Assembly: GCA_964439955.1 (NCBI GenBank)
Contig: CAYTPX010000006.1
Location: 16,040 to 80,039, forward strand
Length of the DNA stretch: 64,000 bases
Reading direction: 5' to 3'
Source of the DNA: UBA1794 sp964439955
Lineage (GTDB): Bacteria; Bacteroidota; Bacteroidia; Bacteroidales; Bacteroidaceae
The notes beneath the pieces were generated by a model. The model was not told the DNA's origin, ran no database searches, and worked only from the letters and a program-made list of their open reading frames with translations. Both the position numbers and the translations under genes were made by a program. Of this stretch, positions 8,553-17,000 are shown in pieces; within the stretch, counting starts at the first letter, position 1; each line of letters starts with the position of its first letter.

Positions 8553-11465
8553 ATGAGCGCACAGAAATACATTTCCATCCGCGGTGCGCGGGTGAACAAC
8601 CTGAAGAACGTCAGTGTCGACCTGCCGCGCAACAAGCTAATCGTCGTGACCGGGCTGAGCGGTAGCGGCAAGTCGTCCCTCGCTTTCGACACGTTGTATG
8701 CCGAAGGGCAACGGCGTTACGTGGAAAGCCTCAGCAGCTACGCCCGCCAGTTCTTGGGGCGGATGAGGAAACCGGAGTGTGATTTCATCTTGGGCATCCC
8801 CCCGGCCGTGGCCATCGAGCAGAAGGTCATCAGCCGCAACCCGCGCTCGACGGTGGGCACCAGCACGGAAATCTACGAATACCTGCGCCTCCTCTTCGCG
8901 CGTGTGGGGCAGACGTTCTCGCCCGTCAGCGGGAAGAGGGTGAAGAAGGACACGGTGGACGACGTGGTCCGCTGCTCCCTTTCCTATCCCCGGGGGACGC
9001 GTTTCACCGTCCTCTGCCCGCTCAAGGAGAAGCCTTCCGTGTCCTATCTGGAACAGCTCCTCAAGATGGGTTTCTCGCGGCTGGAGGTCGATGGGACGAT
9101 CGCCCGCATCGACGAACTGCTCGCCTTGGCCGCTTCCGGAAAGGGCGGGCGCTCTTCCGGGGAAGCCCCGGCGCTCCCGGACGGAAGTCCTGCCGCCCCC
9201 GGGGAAAAGGTGCAAGGCGGCGGGGATGGAGTGCCCATGCTCCACACCGACAGCAGCTGCTACATCGTGCTCGACCGTTTGCAGGTGGGCGACACGAAAG
9301 AGGCGCTCTCCCGGCTGGCGGACTCGGCGGAGGCGGCATTCTACGAGGGCGACGGGACATGCCTGCTGCGCTTCTACGGCGAGGGGGGCAACTCCCATGT
9401 CCACTCTTTCAGCGTCCGTTTCGAGGCCGACGGCATCCGTTTCGAAGAACCCTCCGACCAGATGTTCAGCTTCAACTCCCCGGTCGGCGCATGCCCCCGG
9501 TGCGAAGGCTTCGGGAGCGTGGTGGGCATCGACGAAAACCTGGTAATCCCCGACAAGAGCCTCTCGGTCTACGACGGTTGCGTCGTATGCTGGCGCGGCG
9601 AGAAGATGGGCGAGTGGCGCAAGTTCTTCATGGAACGTTCGGCCAAGTACGGCTTTCCCATCTTCAAGCCCTACTATGAGTTGTCGCGGGCGGAAAAGGA
9701 TCTCCTCTGGCACGGCAACGAGGAGGTCGAGGGCATCGACCGCTTTTTCCAGATGGTGCGTGAGAACCAATACAAGATACAGTACCGCGTCATGCTGGCC
9801 CGCTACCGGGGCAAGACGGTCTGCCCCGACTGCCACGGGACGCGCCTCCGCCCCGAGGCTTCTTACGTGAAGGTGGGCGGGAAAAGCCTCCCGGAACTGG
9901 TAGACATGCCCGTCTATGCGCTCCAGGAGTTCTTCGCCGGTTTGTCTTTGGACGGGCACGACCAGGCCGTGGCGCGCCGTATCCTGCTCGAAATAGGCCG
10001 CCGCATCCGCTATTTGTGCGATGTCGGGCTGGGATACCTCACGCTCAACCGCCGGAGCAATACCCTCTCCGGCGGCGAGAGCCAGCGCATCAACCTGGCC
10101 ACCTCGCTGGGCAGTAGCTTGGTCGGCTCGCTCTATATTCTCGACGAGCCCAGCATCGGCCTCCATCCGCGCGATACGCAACGGCTCATTGGCGTGCTCC
10201 GCCAACTGCAAAGCATAGGCAACACGGTGGTCGTCGTGGAGCACGACGAAGAAATCATGCGGGCCGCCGACTACTTGGTGGACGTGGGTTCCGAGGCCGG
10301 GCGGGACGGAGGCGAAATCGTCTACCAAGGCCCCGTGCCCTCGGAAGAGGCTCTTGCGCGCCTTTCTCCCGGGGAGGTGGAGCGTTCGCACACCGTGCGT
10401 TTCCTCATGGGCAAGGAGGAGATACCCCTTCCCGCCGCCCGCCGCGCCTGGAACCGCAGCATCGAAGTGCGGGGCGCGCGGGAGAACAACCTGAAGGGCA
10501 TAACGGTGCGCTTCCCGCTTAACGTGCTCACGGTCGTGACCGGCGTGAGCGGTTCCGGAAAGTCCACCCTCGTGCGCGACATTTTCTACCGCGCCCTCAA
10601 GCGCGAGTACAGCGAACTGGCCGACCGCCCCGGCGAATTTGCCGGATTGGGCGGCGATGTCGGCGCGGCCAAGGGCATCGAGCTGGTAGACCAAAACCCT
10701 ATCGGCAAATCCTCCCGCAGCAATCCGGCCACTTACTTGAAGGTTTACGACGAAATCCGCCGCCTGATGGCGGAACAGCCGCTGGCCAAGCAGATGGGAT
10801 ACACGCCCGCCCATTTTTCCTTCAACGCCGAGGGCGGGGGGCGCTGCCCCGATTGCAAGGGGGAGGGCACGATTACGATTCCCATGCAGTTCATGGCCGA
10901 CTTGGTGTTGCCGTGCGAGGCGTGCCACGGCAAGCGTTTCCGTCCCGAGATACTGGAAGTGGCCTACCAGGGGCATAACATTTACGAAATATTGGAGATG
11001 ACCGTAGACGAGGCCATCGGCTTTTTCACGCTCCACGGGGAGGAACGCGTCGTCGCCCGGCTCAGGCCGTTGGCCAGCGTGGGGCTGGGCTACGTAAAGC
11101 TCGGGCAAAGCAGCAGCACCCTCTCGGGGGGCGAGAGCCAGCGCGTCAAGCTGGCCTATTTCCTCTCGCAGGAGAAGGCGGCGGAGCCTACGATTTTCGT
11201 GTTCGACGAGCCGACGACCGGCCTCCACACCCACGATATCCGCCGCCTGCTCGCCGCTTTCGACGCGCTCATCGGGCGCGGGCATACGGTGGTAGTCATC
11301 GAGCACAACTTGGACGTAATCAAATGCGCCGATTATGTGGTCGATCTTGGCCCGGAGGGGGGCGACAAGGGTGGAAACCTCCTCTTCTGCGGCACGCCGG
11401 AGCAGTTGGTTTCCTGCCCGGAGAGCTACACGGCGCGTTACTTGCTGCCAAAGCTGCGGCGTTGA
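8553..11465 (+). CDS. uvrA: Excinuclease ABC subunit A
   Basis: UvrA is the ATP-driven damage sensor of nucleotide excision repair. Both ABC modules are intact: Walker A GLSGSGKSS near residue 34 and GVSGSGKST near 665; signatures LSGGESQRINLA and LSGGESQRVKLA; Walker B LDEPSIGLHPRD and FDEPTTGLHTHD. Zinc-binding cysteine pairs are present (CPRCEG, CPDCHG, CPDCKG, CEACHG). At 970 residues it is some 30 longer than usual. The extra length lies around residues 190-220, a Gly/Ala/Pro/Ser-rich stretch (GKGGRSSGEAPALPDG) encoded by units of the 22-base repeat. The site is just before DRLQVGD in the first signature/UvrB-binding region, where family members have a short loop. The rest is normal, so I expect an active protein. 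Confidence 0.97.
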   Translation: MSAQKYISIRGARVNNLKNVSVDLPRNKLIVVTGLSGSGKSSLAFDTLYAEGQRRYVESLSSYARQFLGRMRKPECDFILGIPPAVAIEQKVISRNPRSTVGTSTEIYEYLRLLFARVGQTFSPVSGKRVKKDTVDDVVRCSLSYPRGTRFTVLCPLKEKPSVSYLEQLLKMGFSRLEVDGTIARIDELLALAASGKGGRSSGEAPALPDGSPAAPGEKVQGGGDGVPMLHTDSSCYIVLDRLQVGDTKEALSRLADSAEAAFYEGDGTCLLRFYGEGGNSHVHSFSVRFEADGIRFEEPSDQMFSFNSPVGACPRCEGFGSVVGIDENLVIPDKSLSVYDGCVVCWRGEKMGEWRKFFMERSAKYGFPIFKPYYELSRAEKDLLWHGNEEVEGIDRFFQMVRENQYKIQYRVMLARYRGKTVCPDCHGTRLRPEASYVKVGGKSLPELVDMPVYALQEFFAGLSLDGHDQAVARRILLEIGRRIRYLCDVGLGYLTLNRRSNTLSGGESQRINLATSLGSSLVGSLYILDEPSIGLHPRDTQRLIGVLRQLQSIGNTVVVVEHDEEIMRAADYLVDVGSEAGRDGGEIVYQGPVPSEEALARLSPGEVERSHTVRFLMGKEEIPLPAARRAWNRSIEVRGARENNLKGITVRFPLNVLTVVTGVSGSGKSTLVRDIFYRALKREYSELADRPGEFAGLGGDVGAAKGIELVDQNPIGKSSRSNPATYLKVYDEIRRLMAEQPLAKQMGYTPAHFSFNAEGGGRCPDCKGEGTITIPMQFMADLVLPCEACHGKRFRPEILEVAYQGHNIYEILEMTVDEAIGFFTLHGEERVVARLRPLASVGLGYVKLGQSSSTLSGGESQRVKLAYFLSQEKAAEPTIFVFDEPTTGLHTHDIRRLLAAFDALIGRGHTVVVIEHNLDVIKCADYVVDLGPEGGDKGGNLLFCGTPEQLVSCPESYTARYLLPKLRR
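9121..9208. repeat. 22-base-period array inside uvrA, 3-4 units
   Basis: Clear units are 9143-9164 (core GGGCGGGCGC), 9165-9186 (GCCCCGGCGC) and 9187-9208 (GTCCTGCCGC), with spacers TCTTCCGGGGAA, TCCCGGACGGAA and CCCCGGGGAAAA. The 22 bases before them (9121-9142, GCCTTGGCCG with CTTCCGGAAA) also fit. They encode the low-complexity loop of UvrA. Confidence 0.8.
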
Positions 11466-11486
11466 GGCCCGTGCCGGGCGGCAAAA

Positions 11487-11552
11487 GCCTTGGCGTTTTC
11501 CGGGAAAACCCCGGCACTCCTTGCGGGGAAGTGCCGGGGCTTTCCGTCGTTT
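11487..11552. repeat. 22-base-period array, 3 units
   Basis: Units are 11487-11508 (GCCTTGGCGT), 11509-11530 (CCCCGGCACT) and 11531-11552 (GTGCCGGGGC). Cores two and three pair perfectly over nine bases (CCCCGGCAC with GTGCCGGGG). The array lies 21 bases after uvrA and could act as a weak terminator. Confidence 0.85.
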
Positions 11553-11655
11553 CCCGCTGCCCGGGCGGACGGGCGGGGCGGGAGGAGCGCACGCCCCAGT
11601 TGGTTAATTTTACGGAAAAACGCCGGGTTGCCGCGTTTCCACGCCGCTTAATTCC

Positions 11656-11663
11656 TAACTTTG
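11656..11663 (+). promoter_or_regulatory. -7 box of mltG promoter
   Basis: TAACTTTG fits TAnnTTTG and lies 19 bases before the mltG ATG. The nearest upstream TTG (11628-11630) is 25 bases away, longer than usual. Confidence 0.5.
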
Positions 11664-11682
11664 CCCTCCGCATCCCTTTGCC

Positions 11683-12735
11683 ATGGACACTACTTCCACC
11701 CCTTTCTTCCGCCGCAAGCGGGTCGTTGCCTGCGCCGCCGCCGTATTGGCCGTGTTGCTGTCGGCCGCCTTGGCCGCATGGGTCCTTGTGGGGCCGCACT
11801 TCCATCCCGATGGGGAGGCATACCTCTACGTGGACCGCGACGACACGCGCGACTCGGTGTTGCATAAGTTGGCGCAGACCGGTAGCGCCCCCCGCTTCTA
11901 CGCGCTTTCTTTCCTCATGGAGGTGCGGGGCTACCGGCCCCGGACGGGGTGCTACTCCATAAGCGAGGGGGAAAGCAACCTGCAGTTCTACCGGAAGATA
12001 GCCTCCGGGCGGCAAAGCCCGGTGATGCTCTCCGTGGGCAACCCGCGCACGCCCTTCGGCCTCGCCCGCAGCCTCGGGGCGCAGTTGGAGGCGGACTCGG
12101 CGGAGATAGCCGCATTGCTGGCCGACTCGGCATACATCGACTCCTTGGGCGGGTACACGCCCCAGACCTTGCCCTCATTGTTCATCCCCAATTCCTACGA
12201 AGTCTATTGGGACATACGCCCCCGCGCCTTGCTCGCCCGCCTGAAGCGGGAGCATGACGCTTTCTGGGAAGCAGGCGGGCGGCGCGAAGCGGCGGCGCGC
12301 CTCGGGCTGACCACGGGGCAAGTGGCCACGCTCGCCTCCATCGTGGATGCGGAGACGAACTATGCGCCCGAAAAGCCCCGTGTGGCCGGGCTGTACCTCA
12401 ACCGCTTGCGGCGGGGGATGAAGTTCCAGAGCGACCCGACGGTCATCTTTGCCGTGGGCGACTTTACCATCCGGCGCGTGGGGAACAAGCATTTGGCGGT
12501 AGACTCGCCTTATAATACCTATTTATATAAGGGGCTTCCCCCCGGTCCCATACGCATAGCCAGCATTGCGGGCATCGACGCCGTACTCCACGCCGAGCAG
12601 CACGGGTATCTCTACATGTGCGCCCGCGAGGACTTCAGCGGCTCCCACCGCTTTGCCGTCACTTGGAGCGAGCATCGGCGCAACGCGCGCCTCTACCAGC
12701 AGGCACTCGACCGGCGCAATATAAAAGTGAAATAA
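11683..12735 (+). CDS. mltG: Endolytic murein transglycosylase MltG (YceG family)
   Basis: MltG cuts nascent glycan strands at the inner membrane and is thought to end their elongation. The 350-residue protein has a short basic N-terminus, one membrane segment at about residues 15-35 (VVACAAAVLAVLLSAALAAW) and an outward catalytic domain. The YceG signature is clear: LASIVDAETNYAPEKPRVAG with the catalytic-type Glu, then LYLNRLRRGMKFQSDPTVIF, YNTYLYKGLPPGPI and CAREDFSGSHRFA. An N-terminal LysM-like region covers about residues 45-110. The start at 11683 is preceded by a TAnnTTTG box. No clear terminator follows. Confidence 0.93.
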   Translation: MDTTSTPFFRRKRVVACAAAVLAVLLSAALAAWVLVGPHFHPDGEAYLYVDRDDTRDSVLHKLAQTGSAPRFYALSFLMEVRGYRPRTGCYSISEGESNLQFYRKIASGRQSPVMLSVGNPRTPFGLARSLGAQLEADSAEIAALLADSAYIDSLGGYTPQTLPSLFIPNSYEVYWDIRPRALLARLKREHDAFWEAGGRREAAARLGLTTGQVATLASIVDAETNYAPEKPRVAGLYLNRLRRGMKFQSDPTVIFAVGDFTIRRVGNKHLAVDSPYNTYLYKGLPPGPIRIASIAGIDAVLHAEQHGYLYMCAREDFSGSHRFAVTWSEHRRNARLYQQALDRRNIKVK

Positions 12736-12905
12736 AGGTTGCGGCTGCGTGGACGGGGCAAAGGCACGGGCGTCCGTTGGGCTAAGTGGAGGAATTGCCC
12801 GCGACAGCCTCCGTTTTTTGGGCAAAAGTCCCCGTCCTTTGGTTGATATTTCTTTTTTTTGTAAATTTTAAGCAGCTGTCTTCTGCTTATGGGCAGGATA
12901 GGCAG
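12736..12905. other. Intergenic stretch with a decayed-looking repeat
   Basis: Between mltG and the next promoter I see no gene. Bases 12806-12849 resemble two degenerate 22-base units (AGCCTCCG with TTTTTTGGGCAAAA, then GTCCCCGTCC). Confidence 0.35.
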
Positions 12906-12913
12906 TATCTTTG
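12906..12913 (+). promoter_or_regulatory. -7 box for the small barrel gene
   Basis: TATCTTTG lies about 100 bases before the ATG at 13013. A weaker TAACTTTA at 12985 is an alternative. The -33 element is not clear for either. Confidence 0.4.
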
Positions 12914-13012
12914 CCCTTGGGACAGGGAAGCCGCCTTGGGGCGGAATCCCTGCCCCGGCCAAAACAAACTGGTTTATTATTTGCTAACTTTAATTCAAAC
13001 ACACCAAAGGTT

Positions 13013-13615
13013 ATGAAGAAAATTGTACTCACGGTTGCCCTTTGTGCAGCCAGCATGTTTACTTTTGCCCAGCAGGGCGTGATGGAAATCGGCGGAAGTT
13101 TCGGTATTACGACGAGTAAGAACACGACGAAAGACAAAACCGACGATGGAACGAAGACGACTACGAATAGTGAGACTTTTGGCTTTTCTATCATGCCGTC
13201 TCTTATGTACTATATGACTGATAATATAGCAATCGGTGGTAAGATTGGTTTTGACTATGAAAAGGATAAAGTATACGACATTAAGGAGACGGTATTCAAT
13301 ATTATGCCTACCATTCGTTATAAGAAAGAATTGGGTGCTAATTTCTCTTGGACTCCGGAATTCTATATTGGCTTTGGTTTCGGAAACTATAATAGAGAGC
13401 TTAATGATAATGAAAGTATAGATGAGAGCATCTTTAATATGAATATTGGTATTCATTTTGCACGTTTTGAATATGCTGTCAGCGATAAGTGGGTTCTTTC
13501 TGCCAGCTTCGGTAAGTTCGGATATGATTATGAGAAGATTGAAGACAACAAGACCAATAGTTTCAGCTTGAGCTTGCTGGAAGATTCCTACGTTGGTATC
13601 GCTTACCGCTTCTAA
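13013..13615 (+). CDS. Small outer-membrane beta-barrel protein
   Basis: The ATG at 13013 gives 200 residues and begins with the signal peptide MKKIVLTVALCAASMFTFA, leaving Gln-Gln at the mature N-terminus; a longer upstream reading has no signal peptide. The mature part has strand-like repeats (FGFSIMPSLMYYMTDNIAIG, FSWTPEFYIGFGFGNYN, KWVLSASFGKFGYDYE) and ends YVGIAYRF with a C-terminal Phe. This is the pattern of 8-strand OmpA/OmpX-like barrels (porin-family domains of Bacteroidetes). Ligand and role are unknown. Base composition is clearly more AT-rich than in all nearby genes, with codons such as AAT, TAT and GAA preferred, which suggests transfer or different selection. It has its own promoter and terminator and is therefore probably a single unit. 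Confidence 0.75.
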   Translation: MKKIVLTVALCAASMFTFAQQGVMEIGGSFGITTSKNTTKDKTDDGTKTTTNSETFGFSIMPSLMYYMTDNIAIGGKIGFDYEKDKVYDIKETVFNIMPTIRYKKELGANFSWTPEFYIGFGFGNYNRELNDNESIDESIFNMNIGIHFARFEYAVSDKWVLSASFGKFGYDYEKIEDNKTNSFSLSLLEDSYVGIAYRF

Positions 13616-13646
13616 GCGGGAAGGCTGTTCCTTACTTGGAATAAGG

Positions 13647-13689
13647 AGTGCCGGGACACGCCCGAGAAGGGTAGCCCCGGCACTTTTGT
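13647..13689 (+). terminator. Terminator after the small barrel gene
   Basis: AGTGCCGGG at 13647-13655 pairs with CCCGGCACT at 13676-13684, with a 20-base loop, followed by TTTTG. Confidence 0.6.
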
Positions 13690-13764
13690 TTCCGTGGGGT
13701 TGCCCTTTCCACGGCCTGCGGCTTAAAAAATGTGTTTTTAGGCGGCAGGCTTGTTTTTTTGTCT

Positions 13765-13772
13765 TACTTTTG
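13765..13772 (+). promoter_or_regulatory. -7 box for the permease-ribBA pair
   Basis: TACTTTTG lies 39 bases before the permease ATG. A T-rich tract precedes it, but no TTG has the standard spacing. Confidence 0.5.
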
Positions 13773-13811
13773 CAAGTTAAAAGCGGGCACGCGACGTTAA
13801 CGAAAGGTTAT

Positions 13812-15770
13812 ATGGCGGGATTAAAAAAACTCGATAAGTTCGTCCTGAACAACTACCTTTGGCTTTTTTGTGCCACCTTCTTTATTTGCTTGTTTATTTG
13901 CGTGATGCAATTCCTGTGGCGCTATGTCGAGGATTTGGCAGGCAAAGGTTTGAGCATGGAGGTGCTGTTCGAATTCTTCTTCTGGGCTTCCGTCGTGATG
14001 GTGCCCATGGCTTTCCCTTTGGCCATATTGCTTGCCGCGCTTATCTGCTTCGGAAATCTCGGGGAACGCTTCGAATTGACGGCAATGAAGGCGGCCGGGA
14101 TCTCATTGATGCGCATCATGGCTCCTTTGGCCGTTACCAGTTTGCTGATGGCGGCAGTCTCCTTTTATTTTCAGAATGACACTGCGCCGAAAGGGCAAAT
14201 CAAAATGTGGACCCTGTTGCTCTCCATCAAGCAGACCTCCCCGGAAGTGGACATCCCCGAAGGCGCTTTTTACGACCAGATACCGGGTTACAATCTCTAT
14301 GTCAAGCACAAGAACCCCAAGACGGGCATGCTCTATGACGTGATGATATACAGTTTTGCCAACGGCTTTGCCGATGCGCGTGTAATCCGTTCCGATTCGG
14401 CCCAGCTAACCGTCACGGCCGACAAGAAGTTCCTCGTTTTGGACTTGTTCCACGGGGAGATGTTCGAGAACCTGCAGTCGCAAACCAACGCGATGTTGCG
14501 TGACGTGCCTTACCGCCGCGAGATTTTCCGCCACAAGGTATCGCTTATCGACTTCAACTCGGGCTTCGAGAAGATGGACGAGGGGTTCATGTCGCGGCAG
14601 TACATGAGCAAAAACCTGAAGCAGCTGGATGAAAGCATCGACTCCCTCAACCAGTGCGTCGATTCCATGGGCTATGCCTTGTACAACCTGAGTCGTACCA
14701 CGACTTATTCCTTCCCGCGCCTGGGACGGAGCGACTCGGCCATGTTGCGCTCGGTGAAGGTGGAATGGCTTGACCCGGACAGCGTGTTCCGCGTTTCCAC
14801 TGCCACGGGACAGCGCAACTACGTGGCCGGGGCGTTGACGAGCACGCAGGGCTTGAACTGGGAGCTGCGGGGGACGAACCTCATCGACACGCAACGTTTC
14901 CTTTGGCGGCACGAAATCGAGTGGCACAAGAAGTTTGCCCTCTCGCTGGCTTGCATCATTTTCTTTTTCATCGGCGCCCCGTTGGGGAGCATCATAAGGA
15001 AAGGCGGAATCGGTACCCCGATGGTGGTTTCCGTCCTCTTCTTCGTGATTTATTTCATCATCGACACGACGGGGCAAAAGATGGCGAAGGAAGGAATCTG
15101 GCCGGTGTGGCTGGGCGTTTGGCTCAGCACTTTCGTGCTGATGCCCGTGGCTTGCTTCCTGACCTACATGGCCAACCGGGATTCTACGGTATTCAACGCC
15201 GATCTGTACAAGTCCGCTTTCCGGCGGTTGCTGGGCTTGCGCGAAGAGCGGCACGTGATGCGTAAGGAAGTGATAATAGAAGACCCGGATTACGCGGGGC
15301 TTTTGGAAAAAGGACTTCCCCTCTTGCGGGAAAGCGCCAAGGCTTATTTGGAAAAACACGGGCTGAACCGCCTCCCGGGCTACGTAAGGCTTTGGAGGGG
15401 GCAGGCGCACGACGAAAAGATACGGGAATTGTCAGAAGACTTGGAGCGCATTGTGGAAAACTTGGGGAACAGCCGCGACAAGGTGCTGCTGGAATTGCTC
15501 AACCGCTACCCGGTCTTGGCCGCCGACGCCCACCAGTCCCCTTTCCGGAGGCCTTGGGTGAACGCCGCGGCGGGCATTATTCTCCCCGTAGGGCTGTTCC
15601 TTTACGTCCGTATCTCCTTCTACCGGAGGCGTCTCTATAAGGATTTGCAGCAAATCATCAGCGTGAGCCGGTCGTTGGAGCAGCGCATTGCGGTGCTCGG
15701 CGAAGGCTTTGGCACGGAAAAAAACATTCAACCCATAAGATATGAACCCGGAACAGATTCGGAATATTGA
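13812..15770 (+). CDS. LptF/LptG-family permease
   Basis: The protein is a YjgP/YjgQ-type permease, a membrane partner of LptB in carrying lipopolysaccharide out of the inner membrane. I start it at the ATG at 13812 (MAGLKKLDKFVLNNYLWLF), which gives the typical N-terminus and lies after the promoter; the frame is open further upstream but that part is unlike the family. The 652 residues have membrane segments at about residues 15-35, 60-80 and 100-120, a periplasmic beta-jellyroll part, then further segments around 385-470 (FALSLACIIFFFIGAPLGSI, PMVVSVLFFVIYFIIDTTG). A C-terminal extension with another membrane segment near residue 600 is usual in Bacteroidales. Its last 29 bases overlap ribBA. 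Confidence 0.88.
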   Translation: MAGLKKLDKFVLNNYLWLFCATFFICLFICVMQFLWRYVEDLAGKGLSMEVLFEFFFWASVVMVPMAFPLAILLAALICFGNLGERFELTAMKAAGISLMRIMAPLAVTSLLMAAVSFYFQNDTAPKGQIKMWTLLLSIKQTSPEVDIPEGAFYDQIPGYNLYVKHKNPKTGMLYDVMIYSFANGFADARVIRSDSAQLTVTADKKFLVLDLFHGEMFENLQSQTNAMLRDVPYRREIFRHKVSLIDFNSGFEKMDEGFMSRQYMSKNLKQLDESIDSLNQCVDSMGYALYNLSRTTTYSFPRLGRSDSAMLRSVKVEWLDPDSVFRVSTATGQRNYVAGALTSTQGLNWELRGTNLIDTQRFLWRHEIEWHKKFALSLACIIFFFIGAPLGSIIRKGGIGTPMVVSVLFFVIYFIIDTTGQKMAKEGIWPVWLGVWLSTFVLMPVACFLTYMANRDSTVFNADLYKSAFRRLLGLREERHVMRKEVIIEDPDYAGLLEKGLPLLRESAKAYLEKHGLNRLPGYVRLWRGQAHDEKIRELSEDLERIVENLGNSRDKVLLELLNRYPVLAADAHQSPFRRPWVNAAAGIILPVGLFLYVRISFYRRRLYKDLQQIISVSRSLEQRIAVLGEGFGTEKNIQPIRYEPGTDSEY

Positions 15771-16956
15771 GGAAGCCATCGAAGACATACGGCTCGGACG
15801 GTTTGTCATCGTAGTGGATGACGAAGACCGTGAGAATGAAGGCGATTTCATCATTGCCGCAGAGAAGATAACCCCCGAACAGGTGAATTTTATGCTCCAG
15901 CATGGGCGGGGCGTTTTGTGCGCGCCTATTACGATGGAACGCTGCAAGGAGTTGGACCTCCCGCGGCAGGTCGTGCAAAATACCTCCATATTGGGCACGC
16001 CTTTCACCGTGACCGTTGACAAACTGGAGGGGTGTACCACGGGCGTTTCTGCGCATGACCGTGCCGCCACCATCCGTGCCTTGGCCGACCCGCGCAGCAC
16101 GCCTTCCACTTTCGGCCGCCCCGGGCATGTCAATCCTTTGTATGCCCAGGACAAGGGCGTGCTCAAGCGCGCCGGGCACACCGAGGCCGCCGTTGACCTG
16201 GCGCGCATGGCCGGGCTTTACCCGGCGGCGGCGTTGATAGAAATCATGAACGAAGACGGCACGATGGCCCGCCTTCCCCAGTTGGAGGAACTGGCTGAGC
16301 GTTACGGGATGCGCATTGTCCCGATACGGGACTTGATTTCCTACCGTTTGCGGCAGGAGAGCTTGGTAGAACGCGGCGTAGAAGTCGATATGCCCACTCA
16401 TTACGGGCATTTCCGCCTCATACCTTTCCGGCAGTTGTCGAACGGTTTGGAACACGTGGCCCTCATCAAAGGCCATTGGGACGCAGACGAACCGATCCTC
16501 GTCCGCGTGCATTCTTCCTGTGTGACCGGCGATATTTTCGGATCCATGCGCTGCGAGTGCGGGGAGCAGCTGCACAAGGCGCTCGAAGAAATCGAGAAGG
16601 CGGGAAAAGGCGTGCTTGTTTATATGAACCAAGAGGGGCGCGGCATAGGACTCATGAATAAAATCAAGGCTTACAAGCTGCAAGAGGAAGGTTTCGACAC
16701 GGTGGATGCCAACATCCACTTGGGCTTTGACCCAGACGAGCGGGACTATGGCGTAGGGGCGGAAATCTTACGCGAGATAGGCGTGCGCAAAATGCGCTTG
16801 CTCACGAACAACCCAGTGAAACGCATAGGGCTTGAGGCCTACGGGCTGGAGATTGTGGAAAATGTATCCATCGAAATTACTCCTAACCCCTACAACGAGC
16901 GTTACCTGCACACCAAGAAAGAACGGATGGGGCACACGCTCCATTTTAAAAAGTAG
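15742..16956 (+). CDS. ribBA: Bifunctional 3,4-dihydroxy-2-butanone-4-phosphate synthase / GTP cyclohydrolase II
   Basis: This enzyme makes both starting precursors of riboflavin. The RibB domain (about residues 1-200) has DDEDRENEGDFIIAAE, HGRGVLCAP and AGHTEAAVDLARMAG. The RibA domain (about 205-400) has the zinc-type cysteines in HSSCVTGDIFGSMRCECGEQ, then NQEGRGIGLMNKIKAYKLQE and LLTNNPVKRIGLEAYGLEI. Both sets of catalytic residues appear complete at 404 residues. The ATG at 15742 lies inside the end of the permease gene, a 29-base overlap in another frame, so translation is probably coupled and the two share a promoter. Confidence 0.96.
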   Translation: MNPEQIRNIEEAIEDIRLGRFVIVVDDEDRENEGDFIIAAEKITPEQVNFMLQHGRGVLCAPITMERCKELDLPRQVVQNTSILGTPFTVTVDKLEGCTTGVSAHDRAATIRALADPRSTPSTFGRPGHVNPLYAQDKGVLKRAGHTEAAVDLARMAGLYPAAALIEIMNEDGTMARLPQLEELAERYGMRIVPIRDLISYRLRQESLVERGVEVDMPTHYGHFRLIPFRQLSNGLEHVALIKGHWDADEPILVRVHSSCVTGDIFGSMRCECGEQLHKALEEIEKAGKGVLVYMNQEGRGIGLMNKIKAYKLQEEGFDTVDANIHLGFDPDERDYGVGAEILREIGVRKMRLLTNNPVKRIGLEAYGLEIVENVSIEITPNPYNERYLHTKKERMGHTLHFKK

Positions 16957-17000
16957 CGAGAAAACCAAGAGGATATAAATTGTTTTTTAATAAATAGAAG

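Noticed and set aside
8637..11306. 889-codon open frame opposite to uvrA
   Set aside because: It is a shadow of uvrA, whose ABC motifs are intact and clearly coding.
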